From positions 29,980,185-30,044,184 of the forward strand of contig NC_052471.1 in NCBI RefSeq assembly GCF_009730915.1: a stretch of 64,000 nucleotides of DNA, written 5' to 3'. This DNA is from Dioscorea cayenensis subsp. rotundata (Eukaryota > Streptophyta > Magnoliopsida > Dioscoreales > Dioscoreaceae). Shown here one piece after another: positions 1 through 11,226 of this stretch; positions within the stretch are counted from its first letter, which is position 1; each line of letters starts with the position of its first letter. Made by a program: the position numbers and the translations under genes. The notes under the pieces are model-generated. The model was not told where the DNA came from, searched no databases, and worked only from the letters and a program-made list of their open reading frames with translations.

Positions 1-109
1 GCTTAACGTTATCTTTACATGTATAACTATTCATATTAACGCGTAAATTCTCAAAGTCTCTGCAGAAAAGCGGTGATCTTTTTCGCTTGATCCGAATTGC
101 TGGCAGTGG

Positions 110-900
110 CACGTGGCGGTGGCAGGTTATGGTATCCCGTGCATAAGAATTAATGATCAGCATTAAAATTTACGCACGGTAACATAATTCTTCCCGAACA
201 CCCGCTCGTTCTCATCGACCAATGCTCGGCCATCGCTGCGTTTAACTTTTTTTCTGGACATGAAGAGTCGACCCCTACCGTGAATTCACACCATAAATAA
301 CCGTAGAAAGAACCCTCCCCACTGGACAACCACTCCTCGTCGTCCTCATCATCCTCCTCCTCCTCCTCGCCCTCCTCTTCCCACTGGACAACCACTCTAT
401 CTCGAAAGGATGTTTCGTGAACCTTCTTCCTTATCTTGAGAATCGTTTAATCGCAATCACGCAACAGTTAAACTATCTTTTTCAGCTCAGTCGAAAATGC
501 TCTCATAATCGCCTCGAATCGCAGAGGATTCTTCACGGTGGATGACGAGCAAGCAATTGCTGAGCATTTCGACTTGGGTAGAAAAAGAAATTTTTTTCAC
601 GTATTTCGTGATTCGAGGAGGATTCTCTAGAGGAGGGAGATCGGGAAACATCCTTTAAGACGGGGTTGATATTTATCACTGAGACTTTCTGCTACCATTT
701 AAGAATATTACGTCGCTAGTACAACTATTACGCTCGTGTTTAACTATCGGGATCTTCGCTTTAAGTCCCGACCACGACACATTGATTAATAGTCGTTTTT
801 CATGAACGTGTGTTGTTTAACCTTTTTAATGTTAGTACGTTATGCGGAGTTCAAGTTGATGCGCATGTTATGCAAACCGTGAGCAGTTCGAATGTACTGA
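110..900 (+). mobile_element. Fragments of a second MULE transposase copy
   Basis: Two pieces match parts of the main transposase pseudogene downstream. Bases 117-145 read RRWQVYGIPC once one base is allowed for, which is the SWIM zinc-finger segment also seen near 3917. Bases 856-872 are 17 bases identical to 3717-3733 and encode the LMRMLC segment, again directly behind a TTTAA-rich block. The two pieces are in the opposite order from the intact gene, so this is a rearranged or nested remnant. The stretch between them (150-850) has no readable gene. Confidence 0.45.
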
Positions 901-1087
901 CACTTGTTTCGTTATACTGAGGGTCGAGTCGTGAGTGTCCAAAAGTCCGAGCGATGTTGTAAATGTTGTAAATGTTGTAAATCTTTTTATAAATAAAAGC
1001 GAAACAAGCTTATTTGACCGTGAACTTCGAAATTTAAACATAGACCTAGTAAAAACAAACAATGTGGGAAACAAAAGAACGTCATTG

Positions 1088-1400
1088 TAAACAATAGAAA
1101 ATACGTAAATATGTTTAAATAGCGACAACGGTGTTTAAGAAAAAGTTACTCTTTAAACAATAACAACGGTGTAAACAATAGAAAAAGTTAAACACTACTC
1201 AAGTTACTCTTTAAACAATGACAACGGTGTTTAAGAAAATACGTAAAAGATGTTTAAACAGATGACCCGTGAGGTACCCATCTTCAACGCATGTCGCTGA
1301 AAGCATTCAATTTAAACAATAACATATTATTTAAATGATATAGACTTTTAGTGAAACAATTAACCGCTTTTTAAACACTATATGTATCTCGCTTTAAACA
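1088..1400 (+). repeat. Irregular TTTAAAC-rich block upstream of the transposase
   Basis: TTTAAAC/GTTTAAG motifs recur with the same flavour (AATGACAACGGTG follows several of them), but spacing is looser (17-23 bp). A longer unit of about 58 bp is repeated at 1145-1175 and 1203-1233. A related, less regular stretch lies at 699-845. Confidence 0.55.
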
Positions 1401-2075
1401 TAAAAAGCTGGACGTTTCTACTACGTAGACTCATGTTGAGTCGAGAACTTTCATTCGAACGATGATCAATATGTCTTCCTCGATGACAGTGACATATATT
1501 TCCCTTTTTGCCCCTTGGGATGGAGGGAAAAATACCGCTCAATCACATCACGCCTAGTCTAACCTCTCATGATACAATCGCGACTTTTTTTGTTTGCCTT
1601 TCTCCGATCGCTGCTTGTTCTTTACATCTTCTACTTCTTCTTCTTCGTCTTCTTTTTGTTCTTTTATTTCATTTGGTTTGATCTGATTTGGTTTTCGAAT
1701 CGATATATTATGGAGAGTTTTTGTGGTATTGCTAGATTCAACGGGGAGGGAAGAGTGCTAATGTTCACGGCTCGGACTTCTGGGAGTTGGTGTTAGACGA
1801 GATATGTGAGCCGATGGGGTCTCGAAGTTTCTCTTGTCGAGGGTTAAGTTCATCACACCGGATGGATATAAAAAGCGGTTTGCCCTAATCGAAAACGATG
1901 TTGACTTTCCAAATGGATGTGTCACATCCATTCCATCTTCAAATGTCGTCGTAGTTGATCTTGTCGTCGAGACGTAAAATGTGCCATTGACGAATCCCTA
2001 ACGAAAAGCGAGGTTTACTCGTTTAGTAAGTTCCTTTTCTTTTAATTATTCCAGGTTATGCGGGGTCATTATTGT

Positions 2076-2203
2076 TTAAATATGTCCGTCACTGGTTAAC
2101 ATATTATACTAGTCCTTTACGTTATTAGTTAATTGCTTAAGTATTTAATTTAACGTTTAACTATTGTCATTATCGCTTAAACATTATACTCTCCGCTTAA
2201 CAT
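2076..2203 (+). repeat. Phased TTAA(A)C array, block 1 (transposase intron 1)
   Basis: TTAA-type motifs start at 2076, 2096, 2116 (TTAC), 2137, 2157, 2177 and 2197, spaced 20-21 bp. The block lies between the first and second coding blocks of the transposase, where an intron is expected. Confidence 0.7.
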
Positions 2204-3547
2204 ATTGATCTTTTTCATTCGATCAAGTGTTGGCGGGAATTCGATTCTGCAAAGTGCTCCCATTCATCCCCATGGTGACCTCGGCGGTGTGGGATGTCTT
2301 CCTTCCTCGCCGATCATTCGAAGTGTTGTCGTTGGATATTGACAACGCTTTTGACGGTGTCGAACATTTCGAGGATGTACTTCGAAATCATGCAATCAAA
2401 AGGGAATTTTTGACTTCAAATTCATAAAGAACGAAAAAAACATCGGGAGTGATCGTGGAATGCGCTGCGATGGTTGTCGTTGACGCCTTCTCATGCATCA
2501 AAAGAGTATAACAAAAATACTTTCGAATCAAGACAATCAACCCGTCACACACTTGCGGTGGTGGCATAGGTTCAGCGTCACATCCGAAAAGCGCCCAAAA
2601 ATGGGTTAGCGCATCGAGTGATTCGTAAGCTCAAGGACCGTCCCTCGTACAAGGCCATCGACATTCGGGAAGGACATGTTGCAGGGAACATGGTGTCCAC
2701 ATACCATACAAGCGATGCTTGGTTGGGAAAAAGAGCATGCCCGGGTGGTCCTCGACGGCAGTGACATCTCCAGCTATGATTGTTTGCTTTGGTATGTGGA
2801 TAAAGGTGGTCGAGACAAATCCGGCAGCGTTGCGATCGTGGAGAGAGACGCGATCGCTTTTAAACGTGCATTCTTTTCTTTCGACGTGTATTGTGGGATT
2901 CAAGAGGGCTTGCAGGGCCGCTGCTCATTTCTCAAGGTACCCATCTCCTTGGAAAATATCGGGCACACTCATCGGCGCCACAGGGGAAAGATGGTAACAA
3001 TGGTTTTTTCCACGCCGCCTTCGGTATAGTCGACAACCCAGACCGACGCCAATGGACTTGGTTCATATCTAAGTTGAGCGATGCCTTATACGAGGGTGGA
3101 GATTATCATGAGATAATTACCTTCGGCTCGGACGAGTCCAAGGGGCCTTGTGAGCGCAATTGCGAGAGTCTTCCCTTCTTCGCCACACGCGCATCTGCCT
3201 TCGACATTTGGAGGCCAATTTTACGAAAGCCAAATGTCGGACTTGGGAAGCCATTGAGGAGGAGGCTGGTCTATATGCTTCCGCGATCGCGTGGGCATCC
3301 ACGGCTAAAGATTTCGATGATACCGCTGAATGAACTCGCAGGCCATATCACCCGAAGCTCATCACCGGGTTGATTAATAAATCGGATACGGCACATCGGG
3401 TCGAATTATCTCGCTCGGAGGTGACCGTTGGGGTGAGATGTATTCGAACGTCAGCGAGTCGCTCAATGCTTGGATCAAGGAAGCTCGTCATTTACCCGAT
3501 GACGAAAATGGTCGACTCCATAAGGTCTCGCGAATGTTGGTTTACAC

Positions 3548-3700
3548 TTAACATTTAGTATTACCCCTTTTAAACATTCTCAATCTTTGTTTAATTACAC
3601 TTGTCCGACTTTAAATATTAATCATTTCGCTTTAAATAATTACAATAATGTTTAAACATGTTGACGAATTATTTAACCATCATCGTCCTTTGTTTAACCT
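3548..3700 (+). repeat. Phased TTAAAC array, block 2 (transposase intron 2)
   Basis: Motif starts at 3548, 3570, 3591, 3611, 3632, 3652, 3673 and 3694, with spacings 22, 21, 20, 21, 20, 21, 21. The block separates the conserved MVDSIR and LMRMLC parts of the transposase. A donor-like AG/GT sits at about 3521. Confidence 0.8.
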
Positions 3701-4335
3701 TATTTGCCGTGTTCGATTGATGCGCATGTTATGTGAATCGGGCGTGAGCAAGCGACCAAATGGGAGAGCTACTTACGCCCATACATACATTCGGGTTAGA
3801 GATCATTGTTGAGGACGACCCGAAATCTTCGTGTTGGTCGTTAGTGTCGATGATCGTTACTGAGCGATCGACCAATGCAGTGACTCGTGGATCTCGCCAT
3901 CGAACTTGTTCATGTCGAAGGTGGTGAGTTTATGGTATCCCTCGCGAAAACATGCTTGCAGCGATGAATCAATGCGCATGACACCAAGCGTACATCGATT
4001 TATTAGCGGGTACTTCACCGTCGACAATTACAAACTGGGCGTACAAGGAAGCTATATTCCCCATACCCGACGATGACGAGCCTTCGCACGGAAATCGCGA
4101 GCTTCGCTTTCATGACCACTCGTGACTAGAAAGGCACCGGGCGGCCTCAGACGAAAGAGGATCGAGTCGCAAGCGTTTGATGTCCGCGAGTTACATTGCA
4201 GCCGCTGCCAAGGATCCGGTCACAATCGACGATCTTGCAATGAAACTGTCGCCGACTAGGCATTGTTAATAAACCGACGATGACAGGGAAACATTGTGTA
4301 TTGATGGGAACCTAACCACTAGGAATTGAATGTAT

Positions 4336-4520
4336 TTACACAGCGACATTGTTATTTTAAACGGATACACTGTAATTTGAAATATTTCAACTGATGTTTA
4401 AAGAATGAGTGCATTTATTTAAACAGAGACAGTGTTATTTTAAACGGGTACACCGTATTTTGAAATATTCAAAACTGATGTTTAAACGATATATAGTATA
4501 TTTAAACAATGAAAGTGAAA
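4336..4520 (+). repeat. Phased TTAAAC array, block 3 (between the convergent genes)
   Basis: Motif starts (TTAAAC, TTAAAG, TTACAC or TTGAAA) at 4336, 4357, 4377, 4398, 4419, 4440, 4460, 4482 and 4502, with spacings of 20-22 bp. It lies directly after the transposase stop codon. The following 4520-4716 is AT-rich with no gene seen. Confidence 0.8.
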
Positions 4521-5490
4521 TGTACACAATTACAACGTAAATTAAAACAATGAAATAAAACCGAATGGAATTTAACCCGCTTTTACTAATTCAAAAACAA
4601 ACAAAATTTTACATTAAGATATACAAGTCATGTTCTTCGAACACGAAAAACAATGAATTGAATTTTGTCAGATTTACATTTGAAAAACAAAATCGATGAG
4701 TGGATATACAGACATGTTATTCAAAACAAAAATTTAACCCGCATGTGACGACTCCCCTTGTCGCGGACGCCAGCGCCTCCCTCCTTAAGTATGCGGGTAA
4801 CATACCGTATCTCGAGGTAAGGAACGCTCCGTCTGCAGTGTAGCCGTGAACTCTCACCCCCACATGAATCGCTCGATAAACCGCATGACGAGACGTGCGC
4901 AATCGACGCTTCCTTGTTTTATGCGCGGTTTCTACGTCGCAGCGAGCGGGTACTGTTGCTCGCCGACCTCGCCTAACTCCATATCGACACAAAGGTCGAA
5001 TAGATTCCACTGTCGAGATACGCAAGTCGAGATTAGAATACCGATTTAAATACCAAAAGCAGATATTAATCGGACATAATTAAAGGAACTTACCATGTCC
5101 AATCGCGTCCTTATCGCACTCTGGACATGTAAGAATAACGCCCGTATTCTTGTTTATCATCGTCCGGATGACGACATCGAAGTGGCCATTCATGATTATC
5201 GGGAGGATGATAATTTGAACTTCATGCAGGGTCATGCGCCACGATCCCCGATCATAGCCATAATTGTGTCATGCGCCGTCCTCGCTTTGACATAAACAGC
5301 AGTAAGCGGGATCCGGTGATGGAGCGCGCCTCTTGCAAGAGATATGGCTCTTTGCTCAATGACTTTTGTATGATGCACATAAAGCGCCCATCACATCATC
5401 GATCGACCATCTCCTTCCCTCAGGCGGCGTGTATAACTGGTCATGGCTAGTGGTCGCACATGTTCTTCCACACAGCAAAGGTCTTTGAGG

Positions 5491-5675
5491 TTAAAACGAT
5501 AATGTATATAATAAGACCATATTGTAAATATTTAAATGATATTATCAATTGTTACATAATATTATATATAATTAAACGATAAGTAGAAAACTTAAATGAT
5601 AACATAAACGTATTAAACACTATTAGGAAATAGTTAAACACTATAAGAAACCCTTTAAACAATAACATAAAAAGC
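5491..5675 (+). repeat. Phased TTAAAC array, block 4 (protease intron)
   Basis: Motif starts at 5491, 5532, 5572, 5592, 5613, 5634 and 5655, with spacings 41, 40, 20, 21, 21, 21, which are one or two periods. It lies between the C-terminal and middle coding blocks of the - strand protease, but the motif still points along the + strand. Confidence 0.8.
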
Positions 5676-6896
5676 GTTACACTTACCCGTCCATAGAGCG
5701 CTCGAGGAAGATCCTCATCAACTCCTCGCTCAGATTATAAGACACGACTCGAGCCAACCCATTTCTTCTTCTTCTGAATAAAAAGCTTTCCGAGTCGCTC
5801 GGTCCAATTTTTGATTGGCCTTGATCATCTCTCGTTGCTCGGATCGGGAGTCTTCATCGACGATCTTTCCCTTCGATGCGAGCGACGGCGACACATCAAC
5901 CTGCAGCATACATCCTTACATGGTTGTTCTTGTTGTGGGATTGTGTCTGGCTTGGCTGCGGTATTGTCGGCCACGGCCACGGCAACGGATTCAACGATCT
6001 TCTCAACCGTGGCTACGACAATGACAGATCATCTGGGAGACACACCCTTTAACTTGTTCTTGATCTTCGTGATTGTGTCCATCTTTGATGCCGCATCTCG
6101 GCACCCGGTTCCACCGGTCAACGATTTCATCGAGAAGAGAATCAATCTACCTTCCTCAACCGCGGCAACGGCGTCACATCATCTACGATGTCCTCCACGC
6201 GTCATATCCATATCATCAACGCGCGGCTGCATCGGAATGCAGATCACCACCGCGCTGGTGTTGCTATTGCTTTCATCGCCGACCGCGCGGTGGAGACAGA
6301 GGCGATTGTTCTCCTCTTTTCGCAAGTCTCTTCGAATGTAGCCGCCTTTGGAAACGACCTTCCCGGATGATATCGCCGTCGCTCCAAAATTCGGACGCCT
6401 CGCTCAGTCCTTCGGTGCTCAGCTTTTTTCGAGGGATGGCGCATCCGGTCAGTGAACGCCCTTCCAGCCTCCACACGAGCGGCATGCCGAGGAAACTCTG
6501 TCATCAATATTCCGCACGCTCGCATAAGAGTTGCGGTGACATCTTCACCCATCGTCACCGCGGTGAGGGCTCACCACGGAGAGGTCGCCATGGTCGGGGA
6601 CATCGCTGTCGTTGCTGGTAGGGGGGTTGTTGCTAACTCGCCGATAGGGGAGGGGCTTCTCCGCGTGCCGAGGAACGCTGCGCTGGTGGGTCGTGGAAGT
6701 AGGAGAACGGCGCCCAGTACGCAAGACGATGAGGTCTGCTTCTCATCTTCGGGCCGAGCGCAGTGGTTCGAGAGCAACGGCATCCATCCGCTCGGGCTGG
6801 CTCCCAACAAATATTTCTTCTTCAAAGATTCTACGGAACCGAACTCAGAAACTAACATATGTAAACCAAACAATTTTCAAAGTGAGATCATTCATT

Positions 6897-7080
6897 TTAA
6901 ACTATAAAACTATATTTTAAAATGTAGTGTTTATATATTTAAACGTTATAGAATATAATTAAACGGAGAACAAAAATATTTAAACCGGTATGTAATAATA
7001 GTTAAACGGTAAATACTAAAGTTAAACGCTAAATAAAAATGTTTAAACATTAAAGACTTATGTTAAACATTGTCCACGAT
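6897..7080 (+). repeat. Phased TTAAAC array, block 5 (protease intron)
   Basis: Motif starts at 6897, 6917, 6939, 6959, 6980, 7002, 7022, 7043 and 7063, with spacings 20, 22, 20, 21, 22, 20, 21, 20. The sequence between the motifs is variable. It separates the N-terminal and middle blocks of the protease pseudogene. Confidence 0.85.
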
Positions 7081-7951
7081 TTATTACCTCTTTTTCCATC
7101 GAGCTGACGTACAGCTCGCTTTCACCGTCGCTGGCTTCGCAAGTACTTTCACCGTAGCACAACGATCCTTGGGATCTTCACGAACGGACTTTCTTCCCCG
7201 CTCCGGCCACCAGAAACCGACGTTGTCGCTGACCGAGCAACCCTTAATGCATACCGTGTCTAGCCTCTTCCCGTCAGCATCTATCTTGCACTCGAGCGCT
7301 CGCCAGGAATATCCTCCATAAGCCACTCATGCGCCGCCTCGCCGCATGCGCAGACGCCCGTCACGGGCCGGTAGATCGATCGACGAATCAACGATCCAGC
7401 CTCGGAACCGAGCATGATGATTTTGGGAAGAGGATCTGTCCCCATGAGGTGACACCATCGAGCGTTTGACAAAATTATCTTCTTTCTCCCTCTCGTCGAA
7501 CAAGTCGCACTCGAGTGCTCTCGATGGAGTCTCTGCGTCTCGTAGGTCTTTTGATAGATACCTCGAACCGACCCTGGTTTTCTTCTTTTCTCTCGAAAGA
7601 CCACCGGTCGCTTATCCCAACGCTAGTACTCAAGAACGAGGGCCACATCTTGAGGTCCGAAACTCAAAGAAGCTTTCCCGATCCCCGAATTTATCGCGCG
7701 ACCATCGTATCTTTTCGCAAAAAGAGAATCAAGAAGGGCCTCCTTGGTATATGTGCTTACTACCAGATCAACGCTAAACGGTGTCCTTCGAATAATCTTC
7801 CAAAGCATTTAGGGGTCATGTTATCTTTTCAATTCGCCTAAGGTCTCCACAACCGGCGCCAAATAGCAACGCCCATTAACTAGGCTGACCGCCACAATCA
7901 CGAAACGCGACAATAACAACACATTCAACATGCAAAGATTCATCAAAAAGT

Positions 7952-8110
7952 TTAAGCTTTGAAATATAAGGTTTTAAACTAGAACTCCTCTAGGGTTAAA
8001 CAGTAGATATAAAATGTTAAACAGAGACCCATTTTGTTAAATAGAGACGAGAATACTTAAACAGAGACAACAAATGTTAAACTCGAACATCTCATTTCTT
8101 AAACGTGCCA
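7952..8110 (+). repeat. Phased TTAAAC array, block 6 (upstream part of protease gene)
   Basis: Motif starts at 7952, 7974, 7996, 8017, 8037, 8057, 8077 and 8099, with spacings 22, 22, 21, 20, 20, 20, 22. It lies just 5' of the first protease coding block. Beyond it at about 8220-8270 is an AAACCCTAGCCG-type leader sequence. Confidence 0.8.
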
Positions 8111-8169
8111 ACCCTCATTTGTAAAATCGCAAACTATATCAAACGAACGGGAAATGTACATTATAAATA

Positions 8170-10213
8170 TTACTATAAATCATAACAAATCGACTATTTC
8201 GGATAGTGTATACATACTAAAATGCAAAACAAAACAAAACCCTAGCCGAGAAATCTCCCCGCAGACTAACAAAACCCCACCCTGAGAAACTCTCAGACTT
8301 CAATATCTTCCAACAAAAACAGAGCACAAAACAAAAACCGAAAAATCTTTCTTTCGTAATGGGTAACAGCTTAACATAAAACCATACTCACTACCTTAGA
8401 TCAGAAACCGATGAAATGCCAACTAGTTGCTGCTGGGGACTTCTCCTTCGAGATACCCACAGGTGGAAAGGGAAAAAGTTTGATGAAATGCGATGCAGAG
8501 GCTTACGCCGAGAGATAACTCGGAGACGCTTCGAAATGAAAAAGTCAAGACGCCGAGTTGAGAAAAAGCAATTAAACGGCTCCAATAAATTGCCTCGGGT
8601 TACCCTACGGAAAAACCGCCCCACTCTCCTCTCAAATCGCCGAGATGGTCAGCACCACTACTTCCCCTCATGCAAGGGCATTTTCATTCATAAAAATTTG
8701 AAACTCACCCGCTCACATCCATTCAAGTGGTTTGGGGGTTTGAAAAACATAGACTTTTAAAAAGGAGGGGGTTTTGTGATTGGAAAACTAACGGGGTGTG
8801 GGCAATTTTACAAACTTAAAGGCTCTGGCAATTTCTACTCAATAATAATAATAATAATCTATTTATGAACTAATTTATTTATAAAAGACAAAACCTTACT
8901 CACTCCAATCACTACGCGGCTCTATGTAGTGACGTGGCTTAAAATTTTATTAATATTAATTATTAATTAGGCTCGCTAAATCAAAACTATCCTATAAAAT
9001 AACATTGATTGGATAAAACATGATTAAGAAAGATAAGTTATATGTTTGTCCCAGACAAAACAAAACAAAACAAAACCAAAAAGCTCTCTCATACACCCAA
9101 AGTCATCATCAAAAGTAGGGATGGAACCAAGTGGGGGCTTCAGCTTGTGCAATCCAATTTATTTTGGCCGAATTAGCCACTCACCATCGGTTGGCTATCT
9201 CCGCAGTCAGGCAGCTCCCTTCCCATAGTTGAACGGCTAAGCTCTCAAGAGATGGCTCTTTATCTCCTCTCCTTAAATTTTGCTCTCTAGGGCTAAGCAC
9301 TGTCACTAAGATGGGAAGATTCGGTGGTTAGCTGGCTGCAATCAATGAAGAAGAAACCTTGTGCCAAGATGAGAATTTGAACCATGGAATCAATGAATTA
9401 GATTGGATTCTTTTCTAACGTGCCTCGTGAGATCTATACAAGATACATTAGATTGTACTGCTTTTAACGCTTCATGATACGTAGAACGTACATCGAATCT
9501 GGACGATCATTTTATACCCTCGTGACATGTACAAGGTTACATTAGATCTACGATCCACCCACTAGATTTAAATCAATTATGTTTGAAAATTAAAAATTGG
9601 TGGGTTAGTTAGTGTGAGACTTGTGGGCCAACAAGCCTTCACGCCGATTTACGCACCGAGGATGGCAAGGCAAAGTAGCAGTGATTTAAACTAAGTTTTG
9701 AAATTTTGTATTAGCAAGATCCTTGCACTAAAAGTACATTGATTGAGATAATAATGAGTATATTAGTATATTTTATTTTATTGATCATATATTGCTTCTC
9801 AATGTAAATGAGAATGCATTATGTATAAATGGTGAAAATATAGGAACATGATTGGTAACTTTCCATTTTTGTGATACTGACTACAACGGTTTGATTAAAC
9901 GCCTCTACGAGATCATTGAGATGGAATGTTGAGAATATCAAACATTATGCATTAGGATATATCACATTCTATATATATGTATAATTAAATAAAGTTTAGT
10001 GTTAAGTCTGCATAACAAATTACGTATGTTCTCATCTACATAGCAAAATGCATAATAAAATAAGTTATTTTAATCAAAGATTACATTGTCATATTATTAT
10101 TTCTGCATTTGGAAACATTTGTTAAGGGTTGAACGAATTTTCTTTAACATTTTGCCCTCAACCCCTCTGTACCAATAAGTCCTAATTCACTTGATCAAAA
10201 AGTACCTTTTAGA
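8170..10213. other. AT-rich intergenic stretch before the gap
   Basis: No gene is supported. Short open frames around 8391-8760 and 9046-9228 show no recognisable domain. The composition changes from the MULE (moderate GC) to AT-rich after about 8800, which probably marks the right side of the element. Any 5' part of the EDR2-like gene could lie here or in the gap, but I see no PH-domain coding sequence. Confidence 0.4.
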
Positions 10214-11213
10214 NNNNNNNNNNNNNNNNNNNNNNNNNNNNNNNNNNNNNNNNNNNNNNNNNNNNNNNNNNNNNNNNNNNNNNNNNNNNNNNNNNNNNNN
10301 NNNNNNNNNNNNNNNNNNNNNNNNNNNNNNNNNNNNNNNNNNNNNNNNNNNNNNNNNNNNNNNNNNNNNNNNNNNNNNNNNNNNNNNNNNNNNNNNNNNN
10401 NNNNNNNNNNNNNNNNNNNNNNNNNNNNNNNNNNNNNNNNNNNNNNNNNNNNNNNNNNNNNNNNNNNNNNNNNNNNNNNNNNNNNNNNNNNNNNNNNNNN
10501 NNNNNNNNNNNNNNNNNNNNNNNNNNNNNNNNNNNNNNNNNNNNNNNNNNNNNNNNNNNNNNNNNNNNNNNNNNNNNNNNNNNNNNNNNNNNNNNNNNNN
10601 NNNNNNNNNNNNNNNNNNNNNNNNNNNNNNNNNNNNNNNNNNNNNNNNNNNNNNNNNNNNNNNNNNNNNNNNNNNNNNNNNNNNNNNNNNNNNNNNNNNN
10701 NNNNNNNNNNNNNNNNNNNNNNNNNNNNNNNNNNNNNNNNNNNNNNNNNNNNNNNNNNNNNNNNNNNNNNNNNNNNNNNNNNNNNNNNNNNNNNNNNNNN
10801 NNNNNNNNNNNNNNNNNNNNNNNNNNNNNNNNNNNNNNNNNNNNNNNNNNNNNNNNNNNNNNNNNNNNNNNNNNNNNNNNNNNNNNNNNNNNNNNNNNNN
10901 NNNNNNNNNNNNNNNNNNNNNNNNNNNNNNNNNNNNNNNNNNNNNNNNNNNNNNNNNNNNNNNNNNNNNNNNNNNNNNNNNNNNNNNNNNNNNNNNNNNN
11001 NNNNNNNNNNNNNNNNNNNNNNNNNNNNNNNNNNNNNNNNNNNNNNNNNNNNNNNNNNNNNNNNNNNNNNNNNNNNNNNNNNNNNNNNNNNNNNNNNNNN
11101 NNNNNNNNNNNNNNNNNNNNNNNNNNNNNNNNNNNNNNNNNNNNNNNNNNNNNNNNNNNNNNNNNNNNNNNNNNNNNNNNNNNNNNNNNNNNNNNNNNNN
11201 NNNNNNNNNNNNN
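10214..11213. other. Assembly gap of exactly 1000 N
   Basis: The run of N is exactly 1000 bases, a round number typical of a scaffolding gap of unknown true length. It removes the start of the EDR2-like gene, whose first visible exon begins 13 bases after the gap. Open frames reported across the N run are artefacts. Confidence 0.98.
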
Positions 11214-11226
11214 TATTTTCCTCCAG

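Larger units (their letters stand above)
1710..4259 (+). pseudogene. MULE (mudrA-like) transposase pseudogene
   Basis: This was the transposase of a Mutator-like element, which cuts and reinserts the element in the nucleus. Reading starts at the ATG at 1710 (MESFCG). The pieces, in order, are an N-terminal part to about 2040; a DNA-binding/MULE segment 2227-2650; the DDE transposase core 2676-3540 with GKDGNNGFF, AFGIVDN, WTWFISKL and YHEIITF; LMRMLC after 3717; a SWIM finger (CSCRRW) at about 3909-3960; and a CX2CX4HX4C zinc knuckle at 4197-4238. The tail ends in TAG at 4257. At least three frameshifts and a stop inside the SWIM finger (TGA where Q is expected), plus loss of the IPCKH Cys/His, make it inactive. 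Probable introns are about 2040-2226 and 3522-3715. Confidence 0.75.
4717..7850 (-). pseudogene. Ulp1-type (C48) cysteine protease pseudogene carried by the MULE
   Basis: Read on the - strand, convergent with the transposase. The 5' part (7808 down to about 7084) contains LSFGPQDVALVLE, a KTYE segment and AAHEWLMEDIP, a conserved N-terminal region of plant transposon proteins that end in an Ulp1 domain. The middle (about 6850-5700) is poorly conserved. The C-terminal part shows ILPIIMNGHFDVV at about 5215-5165 (catalytic His codon 5182-5184) and, after an apparent intron, GSVDCARLVMRFIERFMWG at 4913-4857 with the nucleophile in DCA (4896-4904). The segment VPYLEIRYVTRILKEGG follows. Ulp1 enzymes cleave SUMO-like tags, and the role in transposons is unknown. 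Frameshifts separate nearly all blocks, so the gene is dead. Exact exon limits are uncertain. Confidence 0.65.
1..8800. mobile_element. Decayed Mutator-like element with convergent transposase and Ulp1-protease genes
   Basis: This whole region is unlike the rest of the window: CpG-containing, coding-like blocks alternate with blocks rich in TTTAAAC. The + strand blocks read as a MULE transposase and the - strand blocks as a C48 (Ulp1) protease, both broken by stops and frameshifts. MULEs that carry an Ulp1-like gene next to the transposase are known in plants (Kaonashi type). I could not find the terminal inverted repeats. The left end is probably outside the window, and the right end is near 8.2-8.8 kb, where the coding-like character stops. 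The element limits are therefore approximate. Confidence 0.7.

Noticed and set aside
150..395. - strand frame with a Glu/Asp run near the window start
   Set aside because: The acidic run is a (CCT)n simple repeat and the frame has no conserved motif.
5811..6907. Overlapping + strand open frames of 150-180 codons in a GC-richer stretch
   Set aside because: They show no recognisable domain and are antisense to the middle part of the Ulp1-type protease pseudogene, whose flanking blocks are clearly on the - strand.
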